Notes: generated from the sequence alone by a model not told the origin. Shown: positions 1-8,836, counted from the first letter of the stretch. The stretch is 33,689 nt of DNA from Suilimivivens sp964402925 (GCA_964402925.1 CAYOED010000036.1:1-33689), one strand, 5' to 3'. Numbers and translations are program-made.

Positions 1-55
1 TTTAGAGTATCTCATAAACAGGCTAACTATCCAAGGCGTCGGATTTGACGCTTAC

Positions 56-198
56 TTTCAAGGTTTTTTCTCTCCAAATAGAAACGACCTCATAGAAAGG
101 ATTTTTCCTCTCTACAAGGTCGTTATTTATCTCTCTATTCTATTTCTGGGGCTACCCCATTTTGCCCTCACAGGATATTCGGGTGTGCCTCTGGATAT
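56..198. repeat. 143-bp direct repeat, left copy
   Basis: This copy is identical, base for base, to 28,886-29,028, where the repeat ends 6 bp beyond the guaA stop codon. Identity stops abruptly on both sides (c55 versus t28885, g199 versus c29029). It contains a long imperfect hairpin (arms AACGACCT at 83 and AGGTCGTT at 117) that in the guaA-side copy could serve as the guaA terminator. A likely reading is that this is the right end of an older, related element already sitting beside guaA when the present element inserted. The alternative is a duplicated chromosomal attachment segment. Bases 1-55 would then belong to that older element. Confidence 0.9.
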
Positions 199-252
199 GG
201 AGAAATTTGACCTTGTAAGGGTATTATATCGTGCCCAACACTATTATACAAG
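198..252. mobile_element. candidate left end of the Tn7-like element
   Basis: Base 198 begins TGGAGAAATTTGACCTTGTA, starting with TG as DDE transposon ends do. The 21 bases from 198 match the reverse complement of 28,886-28,906 at 15 of 21 positions, including TGGAGA and ACCTTG, and GACCTTGTA also recurs inverted in the right-end repeat. These may be TnsB-binding sites. The five bases before it (GGATA, 193-197) recur at 29,003-29,007 just outside a candidate right terminus ending CACA. A further CTTGTA/TACAAG inverted pair lies at 212-217 and 247-252. The exact terminus is not proven. Confidence 0.45.
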
Positions 253-268
253 TTCAAAATTTCAGCCT

Positions 269-1237
269 TTATTCTTTTAAAAATCTCCTCTGCATTTCTG
301 CATAATCCATATGTAAATTAATTTTCCCTCTGTATTTTTTATCTTTTTCATTAATTCTACAATAATTAACTGATATAGGTTTACACATACAGCATCCCTC
401 ATATTTTATTGCATAATCACAAGGAGTATTGCATGGATTAAGAATCTGTTCTGCCTTTTCATGTAATATGCTTATACTCCATGGTTCCACATCCTCTGTT
501 ATCTTCCCACATTTCATATTACATTCTATTGTAACCATCATAACATTATTAATAAAGTATTCTTCTAACTTTTTAACATATGCCTTTGCAAATTCTATAT
601 ATTTTTGCACATCATCCAATACCAAAACAATGTTTTCATATGGATGTCTTGGAAATACATTGCTTAAATCAGCCTGCATTTTCCCATCATTTATTCTGTG
701 GAAAATATAGGAAGATGTACTATCTAAGGCATGAGTAAATTGATTCCTTAATTTTGTTCTGACTTCCTTATGTTCTACACAATTCAAATAATTCTTTAAC
801 TTTCGTACATCTGCACTTCCCATTTTTCTTTTAATATCAGTTTTGTTTAAAAAAGAAAAAATACTAATTTCATCATCTACTTCATAACCACATTCAAAAA
901 ACTCATTTAAAAACTGGCGGAGCAAATCCCATAGTACAATATCCCTATACACCGCATCCTCTAAATAAAATGAATACATTTGAGAATTTTCCGTTTCTTC
1001 TAACGGGCTTTCCATCAGCTTTGCATATTCGTAAGATTTTATGATTGCATATGAAAAATTATGAATCACTTTATTAATTCTTATAATCCATTCTATTGAA
1101 TTTCTTATCCGCATTACATCTTCTGTTATTTGAAGCTGTTCCTCTTTATATAACCTACATTCACTTAAAAGTTCTATAGCATCTATACTTTTCTCAATAT
1201 ATTCTCTTATATCCTTATCTGTTTCAAATTGTCGCAT
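269..1237 (-). CDS. HEPN-motif protein with Cys-rich C-terminus (candidate defence RNase)
   Basis: This encodes a 322-residue protein. Residues 164-169 read RNQFTH, the R-x4-H signature of HEPN ribonucleases, within a mostly helical region (about 90-230). The C-terminal part holds a cysteine cluster (C239, C243, C269, C273, C282, C283, C285, C293) that could bind zinc. The start is set at the ATG at 1237 because TAAAGAGGTGC lies 8-12 bases upstream; the longer frame would begin with TTG at 1267 and lacks a good site. It is the second gene of a pair, 50 bp behind the nuclease-like gene at 1288-2460, and it sits at the cargo edge beside the left end, where Tn7-like elements often carry defence genes. 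The HEPN call comes from motif and context; the system is not one I recognise. Confidence 0.55.
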   Translation of the reverse strand: MRQFETDKDIREYIEKSIDAIELLSECRLYKEEQLQITEDVMRIRNSIEWIIRINKVIHNFSYAIIKSYEYAKLMESPLEETENSQMYSFYLEDAVYRDIVLWDLLRQFLNEFFECGYEVDDEISIFSFLNKTDIKRKMGSADVRKLKNYLNCVEHKEVRTKLRNQFTHALDSTSSYIFHRINDGKMQADLSNVFPRHPYENIVLVLDDVQKYIEFAKAYVKKLEEYFINNVMMVTIECNMKCGKITEDVEPWSISILHEKAEQILNPCNTPCDYAIKYEGCCMCKPISVNYCRINEKDKKYRGKINLHMDYAEMQRRFLKE

Positions 1238-1287
1238 AAAAATTATGCACCTCTTTATCCTTTCCAAATAACATCATATATAGATTA

Positions 1288-2460
1288 CTACCGTTTTGTC
1301 CTTGCCCTACTTTTATCAGCGGCCTTTTCTCTTTGTATCTTGCAAGCATTAAAGACAAAATGATACAAATAAAAATAACTCCCAGACTTCTCTGGATTTT
1401 CATGGCATGTTCGTAATACATTTACCATATCTTCAATTTCCTCAATTTCACCCATCACTTTAAAATTTCCATCTATATTATATTCTTGTAATATCTTTCT
1501 TCTTCCATCAAGAACAGTTTTTAAATTTGTTCCAGTATTATATATAATAGTAAAACCAAATTTTGTATCGCTATCCATATATCCTAAAAGCTGTCCTATA
1601 GATTTTTTATACTCTCCCCACTTCTTATTTTCTCCAACTGCTATCTTCTTATAAATACCATTATCAAAACTATAGATGAAAAAATCCATTTCTCCCAAGT
1701 CTTTAACTGCATAACCTCCTCTGGCTTCTCTTTCTATCGTTAAGCCATGTTCTTGAAAAATTAAAAATAATCCATTTCGTATAGTGTCACTTAGGTCATC
1801 TTCTTTACATTTCTCATATTTTTTTGTCCTAATACTCTCAATTTGCAAGATATTATATATATTTTTCACTATATATAATTCCAACTTTTCTTCCTTCCCT
1901 CCAATGTCTGCCTTTAAACATTTCAAAGTATTATATTCTTCTTGTATATCTTTTGGCATTAATTCAATATATTGATCTATATCCATATGAAAAAAATTTT
2001 TAAGAATTTGAGGGTTTCTTTTATATATCGCATAAAACTTATCTACATTCAAAAAATCCCAATCGCTAAATAAGAAGTCAAAGTAATTATCTATATTATT
2101 TAAAGTATCATACATTTCAACTCCATCTTTATTTATACACTTATCTCTTGGAATCTCAAATAATTCTCCAACATCTGTAACATCCATCCACCATGAAATA
2201 ACATGGTATAGTGTCCACTCATAAATTGGTGCCAAGTTCTCTCTTTCATATTTGTCTGCCGCCATATTATCAAGATTTCTTATTATATGAACACATTTAT
2301 CTATATCATTATCTAACATATATTGTGGAAAAATAGCATCTAAAATTTCTTCATAACTTAGTCCTCTACATGTTTCCTCTAATAATTCCAACATACATCT
2401 TATATTTTTATTAATTATTACTTTAGCCTCATCTACAATATCTAAATATATAGGCAGCAT
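1288..2460 (-). CDS. PD-(D/E)xK nuclease-like protein, partner of the HEPN-motif gene
   Basis: This 390-residue protein has an unrecognised N-terminal helical region (about 1-200). Its C-terminal region carries the PD-(D/E)xK nuclease pattern: D259 in GEMDFF, E277-x-K279 in VGENKKW, then Q290 in a following helix (IGQLLGY). The start has a good site, GAGGAG, 8 bases before ATG. It is first in a two-gene minus-strand unit with the HEPN-motif gene. Pairs of a predicted DNase and a predicted RNase at a transposon edge are typical of anti-phage modules, so a DNA-sensing or DNA-cutting role is inferred. The exact family is unknown to me. A Mrr-like or RecB-like restriction enzyme is the closest general description. 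Confidence 0.55.
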   Translation of the reverse strand: MLPIYLDIVDEAKVIINKNIRCMLELLEETCRGLSYEEILDAIFPQYMLDNDIDKCVHIIRNLDNMAADKYERENLAPIYEWTLYHVISWWMDVTDVGELFEIPRDKCINKDGVEMYDTLNNIDNYFDFLFSDWDFLNVDKFYAIYKRNPQILKNFFHMDIDQYIELMPKDIQEEYNTLKCLKADIGGKEEKLELYIVKNIYNILQIESIRTKKYEKCKEDDLSDTIRNGLFLIFQEHGLTIEREARGGYAVKDLGEMDFFIYSFDNGIYKKIAVGENKKWGEYKKSIGQLLGYMDSDTKFGFTIIYNTGTNLKTVLDGRRKILQEYNIDGNFKVMGEIEEIEDMVNVLRTCHENPEKSGSYFYLYHFVFNACKIQREKAADKSRARTKR

Positions 2461-3150
2461 ATATCTTCTCCTCTAAATAAAGAAACTAATCTGATTATAC
2501 TTATTACAATTTTTACTTTCCCTTTCTTTGTTTTCGCACTTTCTATTTTAGAAAAACAAATTAACAAAGAAAAATCATATTTACCAATGCAGTATGCTAA
2601 ATTCGCTACATATTTAAACAAGATTATAGCATATCCACTTCATCATTTACATTAAATTTGGGGTAAAAAATAAATTTTTTTGAATGACTTTTCTCTGTTT
2701 TTTAGTTCCTTAATGTCTCTATTTCCATGGACAAACCTTTTCCACGGCAAAGCACCCCCTAAAGCCAGTAAATATCAACATTTTAAGGCATTTCATCCGT
2801 TAAAAAAGTCCATTTTCCTTTATATAATAACAATATTTTTTATTTCAAAAAAGATATGCCTTATAAAAAGAAAAATGATCAGTGTATTCATATTGGACTG
2901 CTTATACCAGTTGAATAAAAGATACAATGACTTTCTTCCAAACAGGACTTCTATCCTGCCTGTCATACATATCAATACCTTTTTTCTTTTTAACTGGCAC
3001 TCTTTTTTCCATTCTGATATTCATGTCCTTATTAACAATAGTGCAATTTTTCGTTATAGCAGACACACCCACTCTCTACAATAAAGTATAAAGTACAGAA
3101 AATGTCAGTGCCTTATCAATAAACAGGTTTACTTTTACCTCAAAAAATAG
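2461..3150. other. AT-rich intergenic region with palindrome copy A
   Basis: No gene is convincing here. The open frame at 2680-3084 has no ribosome site and runs through a repeat. Copy A of the palindrome family has inner arms at 2858-2875 (GCCTTATAAAAAGAAAAA) and 2981-2998 (ends CTTTTTAACTGGC). On its left are a hairpin with CCATGG/CCACGG arms (about 2727-2748) and a variant of the core motif, CCAGTAAATATCAAC (2765-2779). The right outer half is not clear. The region separates the divergent HEPN/nuclease pair from the plus-strand operon at 3422. Confidence 0.6.
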
Positions 3151-3400
3151 TTTTACATGGCAATCCAAGTAGTGGGGGCTCGCCTCCGCAATTCTTCACT
3201 CTGTTCCGAAAAGCTCCGCCTGCGCCCCATGAACAGGGAGGAAATGCTCCGCATTTGCATTCGCAACCTCCCTATGGTGCTGGGTTCGCTCGCCCCCTGT
3301 ACAGACTTAACAGGTTTTCTGTACAATCCTATTTTTATACTTGCTGTCCTTCGGACAGCGGGGCATCCACTGCCCCCTGAAAGCAGTGTCTATATAGATT
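3150..3400 (+). promoter_or_regulatory. GC-rich, hairpin-dense leader before the winged-helix/RuvC operon
   Basis: This GC-rich island of about 240 bp in AT-rich DNA is full of short inverted repeats. TGTACAGA (3299) pairs with TCTGTACA (3318). GCTGTCC (3343) pairs with GGACAGC (3353) around a 3-base loop. GGGGCA (3360) pairs with TGCCCC (3371). CACTGC (3368) pairs with GCAGTG (3383), which excludes the previous pair because both use 3371-3373. Such alternatives suggest an attenuator or structured RNA leader. A single-strand origin is another option. An 82-codon frame at 3157 exists but lacks a ribosome site. Confidence 0.4.
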
Positions 3401-3421
3401 TTTAAAAGGAAGTGAAGATAC

Positions 3422-4036
3422 ATGACAAAAAAGAAAAATGGATTATCCCACATCTATCCAAAGGACAAAAGATGTTTTTCCCTGCTTGCAAAATCAGGTG
3501 CCCTGAGCAGAGACACATTTCATAAACTGGAGATTTCGGACAACAGAATAAAATCCTACCGACAAGCTGGACTCATTAAAGAAGTCAGTGTTCCTGATAA
3601 GCATGGGAGTGGAATTAGAAGATTCTACGAACTGACAGACAAAAAAGGGAAAGATTTCTGCCGACAGGAATGCAACATAAAGCATTTCATCAGCAATGGG
3701 AATGCCTCTGTACATAACAGCAAAGTTTCAGAGTATCTTGCCGACAATCTTTCAAAAAAGGAGCTTGATTCTGTTATAAGCGAAAGGGAAATACAACCTT
3801 TTATAGAATCCAGACTACAGGAATATCTGGATAAACAGGAGCATGACCACTACGAAGAACTGATAGATGCTCTCAAAAACAACCAGCTCTCCATGCCAGA
3901 TATCATATACAAAACAGAGCTTGGAACATTTGAGGCCGTTGAAATTATAACTGATAATTACGGCAATGAGGAGCTCGAAGCTAAAACAATGACCTGTGAG
4001 CTGCTATCAATCGAGGTCACATTTGTACATACATAA
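3422..4036 (+). CDS. winged-helix protein with PD...E-type C-terminal domain
   Basis: This encodes 204 residues. The N-terminal half (about 20-85) looks like a winged helix, with a recognition-helix-like DNRIKSYRQAGLI and a wing before FYELTDKG-like residues. The C-terminal part contains MPDIIYKTELGTFEAVEIITD, which resembles the PD...E core of restriction-endonuclease-fold or replication-relaxation proteins (a PD pair followed by a strand ending in E), although the usual following lysine is not obvious. It is the first gene of a four-gene plus-strand operon, preceded by AAGGAAG and a structured leader. A DNA-binding role, perhaps at origins or nicked DNA, is inferred. A catalytic role is doubtful. 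Confidence 0.5.
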   Translation: MTKKKNGLSHIYPKDKRCFSLLAKSGALSRDTFHKLEISDNRIKSYRQAGLIKEVSVPDKHGSGIRRFYELTDKKGKDFCRQECNIKHFISNGNASVHNSKVSEYLADNLSKKELDSVISEREIQPFIESRLQEYLDKQEHDHYEELIDALKNNQLSMPDIIYKTELGTFEAVEIITDNYGNEELEAKTMTCELLSIEVTFVHT

Positions 4037-4089
4037 AGGATAATACAGCATTATCCATCATTGGCACATATGCCATAGGAGAAATAGAA

Positions 4090-5178
4090 ATGAAACATAC
4101 AACACATAAATTGACAAATAAACAAAAAACTGAATTATTTAACACCCACAAGGAACTGATCTACATGGTATTCTGCTGTGGTGGCTACATGCTCCGCAGG
4201 CAAATGAGGAAACTCTTCCTTCTGCTTTCGGGCAGGAGTGAAAAGGAGATTGAGTTTGATATTGCCGAACTAATCTGTAAAGGGTTCCTACTGCAAAAAA
4301 CAATTAACCAAGATACGAGGACAAAAATGCTCTATCTTTCCAAATATCCAAAGAGCCAGTTCCTTAATGTGAACAGCAGGGATGTTGCAGCAGTCAACTG
4401 GAGCGAACCGAAGATTTTTGCACAGATTTTTAAAATGGATTACCTGATTGAGAAAATCATCCCTGATATGAAAAAACAGGATTTGGAAATCAGCATGGAT
4501 AACATCATTATATATCTCAACTATAATGCCTCTAACATTCTCCTGTCCAACAATCAGGCAGATATGGTAACTTCCTACAACAATCTTTGGACTGCTTTTG
4601 CAGAAAATGATTTCCAGCCGACAGATGACTTTTTCAGGGATTTGGAGATTGCCCAATATGACAAGGAAATATTTGAATCCAACCAGCTAAAGAAAGGCAA
4701 TGAACCAGCTCCCTGTATGGCTAAAATTCGCAGGGATACAGAAATGGACAGTCTTAACAGCGATATTGAGAAAAGTAAGCAGTTCTACAGCTTAAAGAAT
4801 TTTGCTTCTCATGGATTTTATATAGAAAGTGTGAAGCACAATATCATAAGCATCTGCTTTTTTGACAGCATGAACAGCATTTATACAAAGAAGCTCTACC
4901 AACAGCTTTCCTATATCCTACTTATGTTCCAGAGATACCTGAACAATTACAATCTCCATCTTTGTGCTACCGTTTACACATGGGATGAAGAAAGAGCAGA
5001 ACAGCTCCGAAATGAAGAGAACAAGAAAGCCTTTGACTTCTACCGTCAGGAATGGGTGGAGGAAAACAAGAAACATAAGATTATGAAAGATATTGGGATT
5101 CTCCCTTCAAACTGGAACAACATAACTGTCAATTATGTAAGCGAAGAACTGTATCCCAAATATAATGTCCATTTGTAA
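4090..5178 (+). CDS. unrecognised protein with N-terminal winged-helix-like region
   Basis: This 362-residue protein starts at an ATG with AGGAGA 9 bases upstream. Residues about 20-90 have the helix-turn-helix plus wing layout seen in replication-relaxation-type proteins (ELIYMVFCCGGYMLRRQMRK, then a short charged wing ending LYLSKYPKS). The rest (about 100-362) alternates helices and strands and has no motif I recognise. It lies 53 bp downstream of the other winged-helix gene and before a third one, all leading to a RuvC-like gene, so it probably works in the same DNA-processing pathway. No function is assigned. Confidence 0.6.
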   Translation: MKHTTHKLTNKQKTELFNTHKELIYMVFCCGGYMLRRQMRKLFLLLSGRSEKEIEFDIAELICKGFLLQKTINQDTRTKMLYLSKYPKSQFLNVNSRDVAAVNWSEPKIFAQIFKMDYLIEKIIPDMKKQDLEISMDNIIIYLNYNASNILLSNNQADMVTSYNNLWTAFAENDFQPTDDFFRDLEIAQYDKEIFESNQLKKGNEPAPCMAKIRRDTEMDSLNSDIEKSKQFYSLKNFASHGFYIESVKHNIISICFFDSMNSIYTKKLYQQLSYILLMFQRYLNNYNLHLCATVYTWDEERAEQLRNEENKKAFDFYRQEWVEENKKHKIMKDIGILPSNWNNITVNYVSEELYPKYNVHL

Positions 5179-5285
5179 AAATAAAACATTATAAAACACT
5201 TTAACACATTATGCCACACCATAAAACAATATGACACAAAATAACATAATGTGCCATCAATTAAATGAAAGGAGATTATTTTGAT

Positions 5286-6026
5286 ATGAAAAAGAATAGA
5301 ATTTTAGAGCTTGCCGATTTAAAGCAGGCTATCCTGTCCACCTGTAACACCCTAAACAGACCAATTAGGAGAAACCAGCTTATTAAGATTATTACAGATT
5401 TGTTTGAATATAACACTCAAAAGGAAGTTGAATTTGCTCTGCTTAACCTGATTGAAGAAGGAAGGCTGCAACAGAAAGATTACTTCATCATCACACCAGA
5501 GTTTGCCTCTGATTGGAGTGGAATTTCAACAGCCACAGATGAAGGGATTGTCAAATATATGCTTTCCCTCAAAGAAGATGCAAAGCATGACTTGTTTTTC
5601 AATTCTTATGCAGAAGAACCGCTTACACCGCATAATTTTTTCAAGTACATAAGCATGAAATATCCTGCCCTACTCCACAGACAGGACACAGCTCTTGCCT
5701 ATCTGGAACAGTTGGAAAACACATTCCCATATGAGTTGAGCAATGATTTCTATGTAGAAAAAAATGATTACCCTACTGGAAGCTGGTTCACTAAGTTCTT
5801 TGACTCTCCTGATTGCAGAATCATCATCAAAAATATTTTTGCAGGAAGAAATTATGCAAACTTCCAGATAGTCTTATTGCCAGGGAAAAAGAGAAGTTAT
5901 AAGAAAGCCTATTCTGATTTTGAGGAATTTAAGCAGAATATATCTTCCCTCTTTAACAAGGATGTAAAAATACAGGTCAGAAGAAGTTTAACTACAATTC
6001 CATTCGGAAGAAGAAAGGGGAAATAA
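5286..6026 (+). CDS. unrecognised winged-helix-like protein before RuvC-like gene
   Basis: This is 246 residues from the ATG at 5286, chosen because AAAGGAG sits 11 bases upstream. A longer frame from 5265 would place the start before that site. Residues about 10-80 look like a winged helix (ILELADLKQAILSTCNTL, a helix pair, then LLNLIEEGRLQQKDYFIIT). The C-terminal 80 residues are basic and strand-rich (GRNYANFQIVLLPGKKRSY). It ends 4 bp before the RuvC-like gene, so the two are translationally coupled. A DNA-binding partner of the resolvase is a reasonable inference. I recognise no named family. Confidence 0.6.
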   Translation: MKKNRILELADLKQAILSTCNTLNRPIRRNQLIKIITDLFEYNTQKEVEFALLNLIEEGRLQQKDYFIITPEFASDWSGISTATDEGIVKYMLSLKEDAKHDLFFNSYAEEPLTPHNFFKYISMKYPALLHRQDTALAYLEQLENTFPYELSNDFYVEKNDYPTGSWFTKFFDSPDCRIIIKNIFAGRNYANFQIVLLPGKKRSYKKAYSDFEEFKQNISSLFNKDVKIQVRRSLTTIPFGRRKGK

Positions 6027-6030
6027 TCTT

Positions 6031-6738
6031 ATGGCATACATACCAAAAAAGCACATTTCGCGAGAAACAGGAATCCCCATGGAATTTCCTATGAAATGTT
6101 ACCAACCTGCCAACAATGACATACCTCCATACTCACCAGAGATTTTGATCGGCATGGACAGCGGAATTTCAAATACTGCATTCTCTTACATAGAACTAAT
6201 AAGGGATGAAATAACAAATGCCCTAATTGATTTTAAATATGGCGGTACTTATTACTTTAAAAAGGAACTGGATGATTTTTCTTGTAAAATTGATAAACAG
6301 ATATATCTCGCAAACAGATATTATGACATGTTTAGCCGCAGAAATGTATCTAATCTGACTTTTGAAGTCCTGTCCTTAAATTCTTCCAAAAATGAAGATT
6401 TAAAAGGGATCATTGATGCACAGGGAACATCAACCTTAATCAGCACCCTTGCCTATCAGCTCAACCATCATTTTACCCCTGTTCCTGCCACTGCAATCAA
6501 ATATTGCATAACAGGCAGCGGAACTGCGATGAAATATGATATGTGCATGAATGCCTTTGCATGGACAAAAGATGAAGAACTGCTCCATAATGACCACATG
6601 GCGGATGCTTTCTCCTGTTGTTTCTATACATTTGTCCAAAAACTGAAAGAAAGTTGCATCCAGTATAATATCCCTATCCCAAAAAAGTTTTCATATATGG
6701 GATGGAATTATAAGGATATGCCTTCTTATCTGCAATAA
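6031..6738 (+). CDS. RuvC-like Holliday-junction resolvase (RNase H fold)
   Basis: These 235 residues show the RuvC pattern in order: a first strand with D43 (ILIGMDSGISNTAFSYIEL), a central acidic residue E112 (LTFEVLS), a TGSGTAMK segment (residues 161-168) corresponding to the conserved tG-x-G-x-A-x-K of RuvC, and a final acidic cluster D188-H189-x-x-D192-A193. The enzyme is expected to cut four-way DNA junctions using two metal ions. It is the last gene of the 3422-6738 operon and is followed at once by a strong terminator. Mobile elements use such enzymes to resolve recombination or replication intermediates. It is about 60 residues longer than E. coli RuvC, mainly at the N-terminus. Confidence 0.75.
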   Translation: MAYIPKKHISRETGIPMEFPMKCYQPANNDIPPYSPEILIGMDSGISNTAFSYIELIRDEITNALIDFKYGGTYYFKKELDDFSCKIDKQIYLANRYYDMFSRRNVSNLTFEVLSLNSSKNEDLKGIIDAQGTSTLISTLAYQLNHHFTPVPATAIKYCITGSGTAMKYDMCMNAFAWTKDEELLHNDHMADAFSCCFYTFVQKLKESCIQYNIPIPKKFSYMGWNYKDMPSYLQ

Positions 6739-6779
6739 AAAAGATTATCTGCTCTTCAATCGGGTAGATAATCTTTTTT
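6737..6779 (+). terminator. rho-independent terminator of the RuvC-like operon
   Basis: A 13-bp stem AAAAAGATTATCT / AGATAATCTTTTT begins at the RuvC-like stop codon and runs into a T tract, bounding the plus-strand operon. A second small hairpin, AAGACCT (6810) / AGGTCTT (6829) plus TTTT, follows and could act for either direction. Confidence 0.85.
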
Positions 6780-6855
6780 GATGTCAGTTTATTGATAAGA
6801 ATATAAGTTAAGACCTCAGATTTCTCCAAGGTCTTTTTATTCTAATTACTGGTCT

Positions 6856-7776
6856 CTAATTACTGGTCCATTCTGTAATATAAACTTTACTTTCATCAGA
6901 ACCCGTTACTTCAAGATAGTACTTAGTCCAGGAACGACCTCCACTATCTCCCATTGCACAAGATTCCAAATCTGTTGATGCTGCAAATTCAGGCTGACCT
7001 TTATCCAAATAAATCCAACCTGTCCCCCAACTTGTTACTCCCTTAAGACCAGGATCCCAAGTCATACCACCTGTCTCCATCAAAGAGCGATAAACTGAAA
7101 TTGCCTCATCAGGTGTATATTTATCGCTTTGATGGGTTTCAATAGGCATTTCTGCCATATCATTTACAGATGGTTCTTTTACTGTTGCAGAACTATTTGA
7201 TGTTTCTGCAACAGGTTTATCTGCCACAGGTTCACTGGATACATTTGTTTGTGGAACTGACTCCACAACTTTATCAACTTTTTCCTCTTCTATCAGAATA
7301 GCATCCATTAATTCATTTTTCTTGATAAGATAACCATCTGTACCAAAGGAACAAAAACTCCATTCATCATTACTGGATACAACATACACAGGTACATTTT
7401 CTTTCGTATAACCTGCAAGACTCTCATCAGTATAATAAATTTGAATACTTTCCTGTAAAGTATATTCTTTACGCTCTAATTCAAATGATGAAAAATCTAC
7501 CCCTGTTCCATCATTACTAGCATTACTTAAAAGATATATATCATTATGTTCTATATAAGTAATTTCTTCTTCATTAGTTTCTTCATCTTTATCAGACAAA
7601 AAATCTACTTCATCAGATTCTGTAGTTTCTACATCAATCTGTCCAATATCCTCAGTATCAATTTCTGATACCAAAGAATTTTCTTCCTCTTTGCCTCCAC
7701 ATCCACCTAAAAGCATAATGCTCATAGCACATACCAATAAGATGCTCAAAAAATTTTTCATTCTTTTTCTAATCAT
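6856..7776 (-). CDS. secreted lipoprotein, acidic, unknown function
   Basis: This 306-residue protein has a lipoprotein signal: basic start, hydrophobic core and lipobox LLGGC with the lipidated cysteine at about residue 26. A long low-complexity acidic and Ser/Thr-rich stretch follows (about 30-80 and 170-205). A C-terminal domain begins near YTPDEAISVYRSLM and includes conserved-looking Trp residues. It is expected on the outer face of the membrane. AAGGAG precedes the ATG. It and the lipoprotein at 8051 are probably related surface or secreted cargo, perhaps for exclusion or adhesion. The role is unknown. Two direct copies of TCTAATTACTGGT (6841 and 6855) flank its stop codon. Confidence 0.7.
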   Translation of the reverse strand: MIRKRMKNFLSILLVCAMSIMLLGGCGGKEEENSLVSEIDTEDIGQIDVETTESDEVDFLSDKDEETNEEEITYIEHNDIYLLSNASNDGTGVDFSSFELERKEYTLQESIQIYYTDESLAGYTKENVPVYVVSSNDEWSFCSFGTDGYLIKKNELMDAILIEEEKVDKVVESVPQTNVSSEPVADKPVAETSNSSATVKEPSVNDMAEMPIETHQSDKYTPDEAISVYRSLMETGGMTWDPGLKGVTSWGTGWIYLDKGQPEFAASTDLESCAMGDSGGRSWTKYYLEVTGSDESKVYITEWTSN

Positions 7777-8050
7777 AATAAGACTCCTTTCGACAAAAAC
7801 AATAGAATATAGAGTATTAATTCAATTCAAAACATTTTTAAATGATTTTGATAAATTAAAATTAATAACTCTATTTTCTAAATCACCAAGTTACTACGTA
7901 AAATTACAACCTTTCTTTTTCATTAATCTGTTTATTATAAATGAAAGATATAAAAATATAAAAAATATGTTAAAAAATAGCTTTAAAACTGTATAGCTAG
8001 AAAGAGCAATCTGAGATTAATCAGATTGCCCTATCTTTATTCAATTTTTA
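7777..8050. other. AT-rich gap between two lipoprotein genes
   Basis: Apart from the terminator at its right end, I see only AT-rich DNA. The plus-strand frame at 7691-7996 lies opposite the lipoprotein start and has no ribosome site. Confidence 0.6.
8000..8029 (-). terminator. terminator downstream of the SH3-like lipoprotein
   Basis: GCAATCTGA (8006-8014) pairs perfectly with TCAGATTGC (8021-8029). Read on the minus strand the stem is followed by TCTTTCT. It lies 20 bp after the stop codon at 8051. Confidence 0.65.
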
Positions 8051-8836
8051 TTACTCTACACGATCTTTGTAGTAGATTCTACAATCAATGTTCATATCAT
8101 TCTTTGTACATTCAACACAAAAAGTGCCATAATCACCAGAGAAAAAATCACCTACATCAAATCCGTTAAAGAATAAAACTTCATTAATTATCCATGTTGC
8201 ATCAGGATAATCTGCCTGTCTGTCAATACTAAAATCTACATATTCCATATCAGAATCAGGTGCATCAAGAAATACAGGAGCAGCAAAATCTCTGTTATTA
8301 ATTCTTTCAACAATCCATTCTTTGACTTCATCAGCCGTTAAAAGTTCATTTTCATCAATCGGAATATCATCATCAAGCATACATAAGTAATCATAATCAG
8401 TATTGTTTATAGGATTTTCAAAACGATACCATCTGCTATTGATGCCATGTTCTGTTAAGATAACTGTGGCACCACTTTTTACATAGCCTACTTTGATACC
8501 TTCTTCTGAATAAATAGGGATTTCGTCAACAGCAGTAACTGCTTTTTCTTCCTGTGGTTCAAATGTGAAAGCACTTATACCGTATTCAGGATCACCTATT
8601 TTATCATAGAAAACGATTTCTCCATCAGTTTCTACTGCAGAAGTGTTATCTTCATATGTTTCAGTAATCTCATTTTCTGTATTGACTGTGGTATCTTCAT
8701 AAGATTCATCATCCGTTACGATAATTGTCTCTTCTCCTGCAACCTCCTGATCTGTTGCCTTTACCTGTTTCCCACATCCAACAAGGGATACAATAATCAT
8801 TCCTGTTAATAAAATTCCTACTATTTTTCTTTTCAT
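8051..8836 (-). CDS. secreted lipoprotein with SH3-like domain
   Basis: This 261-residue protein starts with a lipoprotein signal (lipobox SLVGC, cysteine at residue 21). An acidic Thr/Glu-rich linker follows (about 25-85), then a segment resembling a bacterial SH3 domain (about 100-150: EIPIYSEEGIKVGYVKSG followed by residues typical of these small barrels), then a C-terminal domain of about 85 residues that I do not recognise. GAGGAGG lies 13 bases before the ATG. A promoter (TTGCGC-17-TATAAT) sits about 100 bp upstream. The protein is probably membrane-anchored and outside the cell, perhaps binding cell wall. Function is unknown. Confidence 0.7.
   Translation of the reverse strand: MKRKIVGILLTGMIIVSLVGCGKQVKATDQEVAGEETIIVTDDESYEDTTVNTENEITETYEDNTSAVETDGEIVFYDKIGDPEYGISAFTFEPQEEKAVTAVDEIPIYSEEGIKVGYVKSGATVILTEHGINSRWYRFENPINNTDYDYLCMLDDDIPIDENELLTADEVKEWIVERINNRDFAAPVFLDAPDSDMEYVDFSIDRQADYPDATWIINEVLFFNGFDVGDFFSGDYGTFCVECTKNDMNIDCRIYYKDRVE

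Noticed and set aside
2680..3084. 134-codon plus-strand frame
   Set aside because: Runs through palindrome copy A, has no ribosome site, and the product is Phe/Ser/Leu-rich as expected for AT-rich noncoding DNA.
3157..3405. 82-codon plus-strand frame in the GC-rich island
   Set aside because: No ribosome site, product is Pro/Arg/Leu-rich with no fold, and the DNA is made of hairpins.
7691..7996. 101-codon plus-strand frame
   Set aside because: Opposite a lipoprotein start, no ribosome site, AT-rich composition.
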